From JAVVFH01 sp032250585 (GTDB lineage: Bacteria > Pseudomonadota > Gammaproteobacteria > Xanthomonadales > SZUA-36), in the NCBI GenBank assembly GCA_032250585.1, contig JAVVFH010000038.1, forward strand, positions 1 to 19,340: 19,340 nucleotides of DNA, given 5' to 3'. Both the position numbers and the translations under genes were made by a program. The first letter of the stretch is position 1, and every line of letters starts with the position of its first letter. The notes under the pieces were generated by a model, which did no database searches, was not told the DNA's origin, and worked only from the letters and a program-made list of their open reading frames with translations. Of the stretch, positions 14,023 to 19,340 are shown piece by piece.

Positions 14023-14996
14023 CGGATCGCGATACGCTTGAACTGGAGCCGGCCGACACGCTGCGCCTGGCGAATCTTTGCGGACCGTTCGATGCGCACA
14101 TCAAGCAGATCGAAGCGCGTCTGGGTGTGGATATTTTCTGCCGGGGCAGCCTGTTCACCATCGAAGGCCCTGTGGTCGCACAGCGCGCTACCCGTCGCTT
14201 GCTGCAGAAACTGTATCGCCTGTCGGCGACCGAGGTGTTGACGGCCGATCTGGTCAACCTGCACTTGCAGGAATCCGGAGTGGTTGAACTGGCAGAAGAA
14301 TTGCAGGCCGCCGGGTCGACCACGGAATTTTCGGTAAAGACCAAGCGGGGCATCATACGAGGGCGCGGGCCCAATCAGCGCGCTTATCTCAGGAACATCA
14401 GTACCCACGCCATCAATTTCGGAGTCGGGCCCGCCGGTACCGGAAAAACCTATCTCGCCGTCGCCTGCGCGGTGGCGGCTTTGCAGGAAGACCAGATCCA
14501 GCGCATCGTGCTGGTGCGCCCGGCCGTGGAGGCCGGCGAAAAGCTCGGTTTTCTGCCGGGAGACCTCGCTCAAAAGGTGGATCCGTATTTGCGTCCACTG
14601 TACGACGCGCTTTTCGAAATGCTCGGCTTCGAGCGCGTGGCCGCACTGATTGAACGCAACGTGATCGAGGTGGCGCCGCTTGCTTTCATGCGGGGGCGAA
14701 CGCTGAACGACGCCTTCGTGATTTTGGACGAGGCTCAGAACACTACGCGCGAACAGATGAAAATGTTTCTGACTCGCATCGGCTTCGGTTCGACAGCCGT
14801 CGTCACGGGCGATATCACGCAGATCGACCTGCCGCGCAAGGAGATGTCGGGTCTGAAACACGCGCTGCAGATCCTGGCGCGCGTCGAGGGCGTCAGCGTC
14901 AGCTATTTTTCACCCGGCGACGTAGTGCGTCACCCGATGGTGCAGCACATTGTCGAGGCTTACGAGCGGGCTGCCGGATCGGGCGATGGCGATTGA
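14019..14996 (+). CDS. ybeZ: PhoH-like ATPase YbeZ
   Basis: The 325-residue protein has an N-terminal KH-like part (about 1-100) and a PhoH P-loop NTPase domain. Walker A is GPAGTGKT at 137-144. Walker B is FVILDEAQNTT, followed by the RNA-helicase-like TGDITQIDLP. VLVRPAVEAGEKLGFLPGD is a hallmark of PhoH proteins. YbeZ works with its neighbour YbeY in rRNA maturation and ribosome quality control in E. coli, and genetic coupling to ybeY is nearly universal. ATG 14019 overlaps the miaB stop (ATGA), and the 3' end overlaps ybeY by 11 bases, so translation of miaB, ybeZ and ybeY is probably coupled. Length is a little under the E. coli protein. I see no defect. Confidence 0.94.
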   Translation: MTDRDTLELEPADTLRLANLCGPFDAHIKQIEARLGVDIFCRGSLFTIEGPVVAQRATRRLLQKLYRLSATEVLTADLVNLHLQESGVVELAEELQAAGSTTEFSVKTKRGIIRGRGPNQRAYLRNISTHAINFGVGPAGTGKTYLAVACAVAALQEDQIQRIVLVRPAVEAGEKLGFLPGDLAQKVDPYLRPLYDALFEMLGFERVAALIERNVIEVAPLAFMRGRTLNDAFVILDEAQNTTREQMKMFLTRIGFGSTAVVTGDITQIDLPRKEMSGLKHALQILARVEGVSVSYFSPGDVVRHPMVQHIVEAYERAAGSGDGD

Positions 14997-15438
14997 ACTC
15001 GATTTGCAGATAGCCAGCTCTTTCGAACCCCTGCCGACGAGAAAGGAATTCCTGAGATGGCTGGGGCCCGGTTTGCTAGGGCGGGCGTCTGCCGAGCTGA
15101 CCATTCGCTTGGTGGACTTCGAAGAAAGTCGGCGGCTAAACGTTCGATATCGAGGCATGGATAAGCCGACGAACGTATTGTCTTTTCCCGCGGATCTACC
15201 GGACGAAGTCGATCTCCCACTGCTCGGCGACATCGTGATCTGTGCGCCACTGGTCGCCCGGGAAGCTTCTGACGTCCCCATTCCGATCGAGAATCACTGG
15301 GCGCATTTGACGATTCATGGCCTCCTTCACTTGTTGGGCCACGATCATCAGGAAACCCGGGAGGCAGAGAAAATGGAAGCGCTGGAGGCTTCGCTGTTGC
15401 ATCAACTGGGCATTGCGGACCCTTATATTGGCGAGTGA
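14986..15438 (+). CDS. ybeY: rRNA maturation endoribonuclease YbeY
   Basis: YbeY is a zinc-dependent single-strand endoribonuclease needed for 16S rRNA 3'-end processing and for late 70S quality control. The 150-residue protein shows LTIRLVDFEESRRLNVRYRGMDKPTNVLSFP (split by normal variation), LLGDIVIC, and the metal motif HGLLHLLGHDH at 111-121, giving His111, His115 and His121; each is offset by three from E. coli. ATG 14986 lies inside the end of ybeZ (11-base overlap); the upstream in-frame start at 14950 would add residues not found in the family. A 110-base gap follows before corC. That gap is AT-rich near 15481-15505, but I could not build a good promoter from it. Confidence 0.95.
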   Translation: MAIELDLQIASSFEPLPTRKEFLRWLGPGLLGRASAELTIRLVDFEESRRLNVRYRGMDKPTNVLSFPADLPDEVDLPLLGDIVICAPLVAREASDVPIPIENHWAHLTIHGLLHLLGHDHQETREAEKMEALEASLLHQLGIADPYIGE

Positions 15439-15548
15439 CCGGGAGATCGCAGAGAGGATTCAGGGGGCTGACTGGCGCTCATTGAATAGAATTCGATACA
15501 AAAACACTGGATTAGCCGTCCCATGACCCCTATATTCGGAGAGACGCA

Positions 15549-16415
15549 ATGGGCGTTGCCAGATTCAACAAAATGAGCGAAGACCAATCGAGTAACGGTT
15601 CCGGGAAAAAGACCTGGGTTGAAAAAATCGGCCAGGCTTTCTCCAGCTATCCCCGGAACCGTGATGAACTGCTGGAAATTCTCCACGAATCCTGCGCACA
15701 GGGGATTCTCGATAGTGATGCACTCGCAATGATGGAGGGTGCCCTCGAAGTCTCGGAAACCCAGGTGCGTGACGCTATGATTCCCCGCTCCCAGATGGTT
15801 GTCGTGCAGCAGGGGGCAGCGCTTGACGAGTTCTTGCCGCAAATTGTGGACTCGGGTCATTCGCGGTTCCCGGTCATTGGCGAAGATAAAGACGAAGTCG
15901 TAGGCATTTTGCTGGCCAAAGACTTGCTGCCGCACCTGGCGTCGGGTGCGGAACGGTTCGATCTGGCTGCCACCACCCGCCCCGCCGTGGTCATACCGGA
16001 GAGCAAGAGGCTCAACGTGCTGTTGCGGGATTTCCGCGTGAGCCGGAATCACATGGCAATCGTCGTGGATGAGTATGGCGGCGTCTCGGGGCTGATTACG
16101 ATCGAAGACGTGCTGGAAGAAATTGTCGGCGAAATTGGCGATGAGTACGACGAACTGGAAGAGCCGCTGATTCAACCCATCGGCGACAAGTGTTACCAAG
16201 TCATGGCGCTGACACCGATCGACGTACTGAATGATTTTTTCGGTAGTTCCCTGAGTGATGCTGATTACGGCACGGTCGGGGGCTTGCTGCTTGCCGAGTT
16301 CGGGCGCGTTCCTGAATTTGATGACGTCGTCACGCTCGATGATCGCTTTGAGTTTCGGGTGACGAAGGCGGATAACCGACGCATCATCGCATTGGAAATG
16401 AATGTTCTTGACTGA
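15549..16415 (+). CDS. corC: CorC/YbeX-type CBS-domain protein (HlyC/CorC family)
   Basis: The 288-residue protein has a short charged N-terminus and then two CBS domains from about residue 70 to 190: VRDAMIPRSQMVVV, SRFPVIGEDKDEVVGILLAKDLL, and HMAIVVDEYGGVSGLITIEDVLEEIVGEIGDE. The C-terminal CorC_HlyC domain shows YGTVGGLLLAEFGRVP and FRVTKADNRRI. In enterics it is linked to magnesium/cobalt efflux (CorC), and YbeX is also tied to ribosome metabolism. It has no membrane segment. ATG 15549 is preceded by GGAGA (15538-15542) at six bases. The gene is followed without a gap by the Lnb-like gene, whose likely start lies 14 bases inside corC. In E. coli the same position holds lnt. Confidence 0.93.
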   Translation: MGVARFNKMSEDQSSNGSGKKTWVEKIGQAFSSYPRNRDELLEILHESCAQGILDSDALAMMEGALEVSETQVRDAMIPRSQMVVVQQGAALDEFLPQIVDSGHSRFPVIGEDKDEVVGILLAKDLLPHLASGAERFDLAATTRPAVVIPESKRLNVLLRDFRVSRNHMAIVVDEYGGVSGLITIEDVLEEIVGEIGDEYDELEEPLIQPIGDKCYQVMALTPIDVLNDFFGSSLSDADYGTVGGLLLAEFGRVPEFDDVVTLDDRFEFRVTKADNRRIIALEMNVLD

Positions 16416-17622
16416 AGCCGACCCTTCGGGGATGCGGTGGCCTGTGCTTGTGCTGATTTTCGCGCTGCTCGCTCTTCCCGGGCCCGACATTGCGGTGGCG
16501 AAAGAAGCGATCGGAGTTTCGGAATCCCAGGTCTGGTTGGTCACCTATGGCCCGGGTGAAATTTACTGGCAACGTTTCGGTCACAATGCCATCTGGGTCC
16601 GGGACGAAAGCCTGGGCCTGGACCACGCGTTCAATTTCGGATTTTTCGATTTCGAACAGGAACGTTTTTTTTTGCGTTTCCTGCAGGGCCGAATGCTCTA
16701 TTTTTCTGCCGCGCACCCTGTTCAGAAAGAGTTTTCAGCCTACGTATCGGAGAATCGATCGATTCGTGCCCAGCGCCTCAACTTGCCTGCTGAGCGGAAA
16801 TACCACCTGATTGATTTTCTGCTCGAAGAGGTGAGGCCCGAAAGCCGGGATTATCTTTACGATTATTATCTGAATAATTGCTCCACTCGTGTCCGCGATG
16901 CGCTCGACATGGTCCTGCAGGGAGCGATGTCTGCGCGGTTGGAGCCGCTTTTGGCGCATCAGACTTTCCGTGATCACACCCGGCGTCTGACCCAGGATGA
17001 TTTCTGGCTGTATCTCGGGTTGGAGATTGTTCTGGGTGCCCCGGTCGATCGGCAGGTTTCACGCTGGGACGAGATGTTCATCCCCGCGGAACTGGCTGCA
17101 GCGGCGGCGAATATGAGCGACCCGGATCGAAGCAATCGGCCGTTCGTGCTCGAGGATGTGATGTTGTTCGAATCGTCGCTTTCACCGCCAGCCGCAGAAC
17201 CAGCTCAGCCTTGGCCCAGGTATCTGGGGTTTTCGACAACGTTGCTGGCCGTGATCTGGGCGTTGCTTCGCTTAACGCCGATAGGGGCGGCGTCTGTTGT
17301 GGTACGCAGTTGGTTGGGGTTCTCGGGGCTTGTGGGGCTTGCGTTGATTTTTTTCTGGTTCGGGACGGATCATTCGGTGGCGCGCTTCAATCTGAACCTG
17401 TTGGTGTTCAATCCGCTCTGGCTGGTTTTTGCGTTCCGGCAAGTGTATGGGAAGCTCGCGGCATCGGCTTTGCTGCTCTTTTCGGTAGTGGCGGTGCTGA
17501 TGCCTTTATTGCCTCCGCAGCAATACACCCTGGATGTGTTGGCCACCTTTTTGCCGCTGAATCTGGCCTGTGCCTGGTTTTTTTGGCGCCGGGCCGCTCA
17601 GACGCCAAGTTCCGCGAGTTGA
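16402..17622 (+). CDS. Lnb-like (DUF4105) membrane protein, candidate lipoprotein N-acyltransferase
   Basis: The 406-residue protein has an N-terminal signal or anchor helix (about 12-33), a periplasmic domain, and five hydrophobic segments between about residues 274 and 399. The periplasmic domain carries the two DUF4105 signatures: QRFGHNAIWVRDE with His61 and YDYYLNNCSTRVRD with Cys160, a papain-like His/Cys pair. To my knowledge this Pfam family is now named after Lnb, a lipoprotein N-acyltransferase unrelated to Lnt. Five C-terminal helices agree with Lnb architecture. It replaces lnt after corC, which supports the same job: the third acylation of outer-membrane lipoproteins. ATG 16402 overlaps corC; ATG 16432 would also keep the signal. 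A T9 run at 16665-16673 lies in frame. The 3' end overlaps prfA by 25 bases on opposite strands. Family is sure; function is inferred. Confidence 0.82.
   Translation: MFLTEADPSGMRWPVLVLIFALLALPGPDIAVAKEAIGVSESQVWLVTYGPGEIYWQRFGHNAIWVRDESLGLDHAFNFGFFDFEQERFFLRFLQGRMLYFSAAHPVQKEFSAYVSENRSIRAQRLNLPAERKYHLIDFLLEEVRPESRDYLYDYYLNNCSTRVRDALDMVLQGAMSARLEPLLAHQTFRDHTRRLTQDDFWLYLGLEIVLGAPVDRQVSRWDEMFIPAELAAAAANMSDPDRSNRPFVLEDVMLFESSLSPPAAEPAQPWPRYLGFSTTLLAVIWALLRLTPIGAASVVVRSWLGFSGLVGLALIFFWFGTDHSVARFNLNLLVFNPLWLVFAFRQVYGKLAASALLLFSVVAVLMPLLPPQQYTLDVLATFLPLNLACAWFFWRRAAQTPSSAS
16665..16673 (+). repeat. Run of nine T inside the Lnb-like gene
   Basis: Nine consecutive T span codons 88-91 (Arg-Phe-Phe-Leu) of the Lnb-like gene, just after a shorter T5 stretch. 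It is the longest single-base run I noticed in an otherwise GC-rich window. The present length keeps the frame open. Loss or gain of one T would truncate the protein before Cys160. Such tracts are prone to slippage in replication, transcription and sequencing. Confidence 0.9.
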
Positions 17623-18680
17623 TCTGCCCGTTGTTCCTGTGACAACGGATCGACAAGGACGTCAAGGTTTCCGGTCAGGATTTCATCCAGCTTGTAGAGA
17701 GTCAGGTTGATGCGGTGGTCGGTAACCCGCCCCTGCGGGAAATTGTAGGTGCGGATGCGTTGCGAGCGATCACCGCTGCCTACCTGCAAGCGCCGTGACT
17801 GGGCAATTTCGCTTTGTTGCTGCGATTGTTGCTGCTCCATCAGGCGTGCCTGCAGCAGAGACATCGCCCGCGCGCGGTTCTTGTGTTGAGAGCGTTCGTC
17901 CTGGCACTCGACGACGATTCCGCTGGGAAGGTGCGTGATCCGTATGGCGGAGTCTGTCTTGTTGACGTGCTGTCCGCCGGCGCCGGACGCCCGGAAGGTG
18001 TCGACTCGAAGATCAGCTGAATTCAACTCGATGTCGGCCAGTTCCTCGGCTTCCGGCAGAATGGCAACCGTGCATGCGGATGTGTGGATCCGGCCTTGCG
18101 ATTCGGTTTCCGGTACGCGTTGCACACGATGCGTTCCCGCTTCGAATTTGAACCGTGAAAATACGCCACGTCCCTCGATCAGCGCAACGATCTCCTTGAA
18201 GCCGCCATGCTCGCCCGGACTCACGCTCAGTACCTCGATGAGCCAGCCGCGCTCCTCGGCATATTTCTGGTACATCCGGAACAGGTCGCCCGCAAACAAC
18301 GCGGCTTCGTCGCCGCCCGTCCCCGCGCGGACTTCAAGAAAAATGCTTTTCTCATCTTTGGGATCCTGCGGCAGCATGAGCAACTGGATCTCGCGTTCCA
18401 GTGATTTGAGTTGGTCCTCGCCGCGTTCGATTTCATCTTCCGCCAAGGCTTGCAAGTCGGCATCGGATTCCGTCAATATCCGGCTGGCCTCTTGAATCGA
18501 CGTGCTGGTCTCCTGCCATTGCTTCCAGGCGTTGACCAGTGGTTCGAGGCGGGAATATTCGCGTGAAAGGTCACGAAAGCGGTCCTGGTTCGTAAACACA
18601 TCCCGTTCCGCCAGCAGCAAGCCGATTTCTTCGTAACGCTCGGCTAGCTGTCTGAGTCGGTTGCAGATTGATTCCTTCAT
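17598..18680 (-). CDS. prfA: Peptide chain release factor 1
   Basis: RF1 ends translation at UAA and UAG. The 360-residue protein is full length. The stop-codon recognition tripeptide is Pro190-Glu191-Thr192 in RVPETESQGRIHTSACTVAI, the P-x-T type of RF1 rather than the SPF of RF2. The GGQ motif is at 235-237 (GAGGQHVNKTDSAIRI), whose glutamine is normally methylated by PrmC, and RIRTYNFPQGRVTDHR follows. The N-terminal coiled domain spans about 1-100. The ATG overlaps the hemA stop by three bases (18677-18680, ATGA), as in the hemA-prfA-prmC operon; prmC is absent here because the Lnb-like gene converges directly and overlaps the prfA end by 25 bases. Confidence 0.96.
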   Translation of the reverse strand: MKESICNRLRQLAERYEEIGLLLAERDVFTNQDRFRDLSREYSRLEPLVNAWKQWQETSTSIQEASRILTESDADLQALAEDEIERGEDQLKSLEREIQLLMLPQDPKDEKSIFLEVRAGTGGDEAALFAGDLFRMYQKYAEERGWLIEVLSVSPGEHGGFKEIVALIEGRGVFSRFKFEAGTHRVQRVPETESQGRIHTSACTVAILPEAEELADIELNSADLRVDTFRASGAGGQHVNKTDSAIRITHLPSGIVVECQDERSQHKNRARAMSLLQARLMEQQQSQQQSEIAQSRRLQVGSGDRSQRIRTYNFPQGRVTDHRINLTLYKLDEILTGNLDVLVDPLSQEQRADQLAELGV

Positions 18681-19340
18681 TTCTTTTCATCCTGCGCGTC
18701 CGACTGAAAAATACGGTCGGCGGCGGTCAGGATCTCGTACTCCTGACTTTCGGCCGCTTCGCGCAGGCGCTTGCTGGGCGCGTGCAGTATCTTATTCGTT
18801 AGCGTGCTGGCCATTTGCTGCAGTACACGCGCCGGCTCCTGGCCGGCGTCGAGCCTGCGTAGCGCTTTTTCCGTGACTTCCTTTTCGAAGGTGTGTGACT
18901 GTTCGCGAATCCGGCGCAGGGACCGTGCCGCGCGGATTCCATAAAGCCACCGCATGAAGGCGTCCACGGCTTCCTCCACGTCCGGCTGCGCGGCCTTGGC
19001 GGCTGCATTGCGTTGCTGCATGTTTTCATCGATGACCTGCTGCAGGTCATCGATCGTATAGAGGTATACGTCTTTGACGCTGGATACGTCCGGCGCGATG
19101 TCGCGAGGCAATGCGATGTCGACCAGAAACATCGGTCGATGCCTGCGTTTTCGCAAGGCAGCCTGAACGGTGCTTTTTTGAATCACCGGCTCCGGGCTGG
19201 CTGTGGAACTGATCAGAATATCTGCTCGCGGCAGCAGTTCGGGCAGGCTGTGGAACAATGCATGGTTGATGGAACGCGCTCCCAGGCTGCCGCCCATCAC
19301 CAGCAGAATCGGCCGCTTGGGATCTAATTCCAGGGCAGTG
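18677..19340 (-). CDS. hemA: Glutamyl-tRNA reductase, C-terminal part (5' end cut and apparently chimeric)
   Basis: HemA reduces glutamyl-tRNA to glutamate-1-semialdehyde, the first step of C5 tetrapyrrole synthesis. From about residue LPELLPRAD onward the frame is clearly HemA: ADILISSTASPEPVIQK, RHRPMFLVDIALPRDIAPDV, DVYLYTIDDLQQVIDENMQQRNAAA, then the dimerisation helices FMRWLYGIRAA to LTNKILHAPSKRLREAA. The frame stays open to the window edge, but the residues encoded at about 19251-19340 are not HemA: they lack the NADPH Rossmann motif and the NRT...RA..LA segment expected at this distance and resemble MurG instead. So only about 18677-19250 is trustworthy hemA. Gene order hemA-prfA with an ATGA overlap is typical. 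Confidence 0.9.
   Translation of the reverse strand, partial: TALELDPKRPILLVMGGSLGARSINHALFHSLPELLPRADILISSTASPEPVIQKSTVQAALRKRRHRPMFLVDIALPRDIAPDVSSVKDVYLYTIDDLQQVIDENMQQRNAAAKAAQPDVEEAVDAFMRWLYGIRAARSLRRIREQSHTFEKEVTEKALRRLDAGQEPARVLQQMASTLTNKILHAPSKRLREAAESQEYEILTAADRIFQSDAQDEKK
19251..19340 (-). other. MurG-like coding fragment joined in frame to hemA
   Basis: Read on the minus strand from the window edge, the frame encodes ELDPKRPILLVMGGSLGA followed by RSINHAL. The pattern LDP-x-x-P-x-LLV-x-GGSLGA-x-x-IN is the start of the C-terminal domain of MurG, the UDP-GlcNAc transferase of peptidoglycan synthesis. The form with LDP and GGSLGARSIN recalls non-gammaproteobacterial MurG more than the Pseudomonas or E. 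coli versions. It passes without a stop into HemA at SLPELLPRAD, a phrase plausible in both proteins. An assembly chimera is the simplest reading; a real fusion cannot be excluded. Only about 30 residues are visible. Confidence 0.6.

Noticed and set aside
13680..14861. Minus-strand open frame of 393 codons
   Set aside because: It is antisense to miaB and ybeZ, whose motifs are complete. Its translation has no recognisable domain and is rich in Arg, Gln and His, as expected from reading GC-rich coding DNA backwards.
15423..16544. Minus-strand open frame of 373 codons
   Set aside because: It lies opposite the end of ybeY, all of corC and the start of the Lnb-like gene. No motif or ribosome site supports it.

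Overview
The window carries compact core chromosome of a gammaproteobacterium with fairly high GC. The assignment rests on gene order: five blocks known from Escherichia coli and Pseudomonas are present (sspAB; surE-pcm-nlpD-rpoS; yhbY/rlmE-ftsH-folP-glmM; miaB-ybeZ-ybeY-corC; hemA-prfA), and the protein sequences are close to gammaproteobacterial versions. I saw no rRNA, tRNA, CRISPR array, insertion sequence or phage gene. Both ends cut genes (sspA on the left, hemA on the right), so this may be a whole assembly contig.

Layout. 1-700: end of sspA, then sspB (stringent starvation protein and ClpXP adaptor). 721-1589, minus strand: a Smr-domain nuclease followed by a DUF3301 membrane protein. 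1687-5791, plus strand: surE, pcm, a YqaA/VTT-type membrane protein, nlpD and rpoS, with ATGA stop-start overlaps at surE/pcm and at the membrane gene/nlpD; this is the classical stationary-phase locus. 5929-6634, minus strand: yhbY and an Mth938-like protein. 6701-11618, plus strand: rlmE, ftsH, folP and glmM. 11744-12538, minus strand: a sirtuin-type deacylase. 12670-17622, plus strand: miaB, ybeZ, ybeY, corC and an Lnb-type (DUF4105) membrane protein. 17598-19340, minus strand: hemA (partial) and prfA. No gene-free stretch exceeds 300 bases; the longest is the 185-base nlpD-rpoS gap.

Functional themes: protein quality control and stress (SspA/B, Pcm, RpoS, FtsH), ribosome and RNA metabolism (YhbY, RlmE, MiaB, YbeZ/YbeY, Smr, RF1), and cell-envelope precursors and maintenance (NlpD, GlmM, CorC, Lnb-like). 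The observations I rate highest are: (1) the gene after corC, where E. coli has lnt, is an Lnb-like protein with a Cys/His pair and five predicted membrane helices, suggesting replacement of the lipoprotein N-acyltransferase; (2) that gene contains a run of nine T; (3) the hemA frame at the right edge runs into MurG-like sequence, most likely an assembly chimera; (4) short RNA structures lie at the rpoS ribosome-binding site and between ftsH and folP; (5) the sirtuin zinc site is eroded and GlmM has an unusual residue beside its phosphoserine loop.
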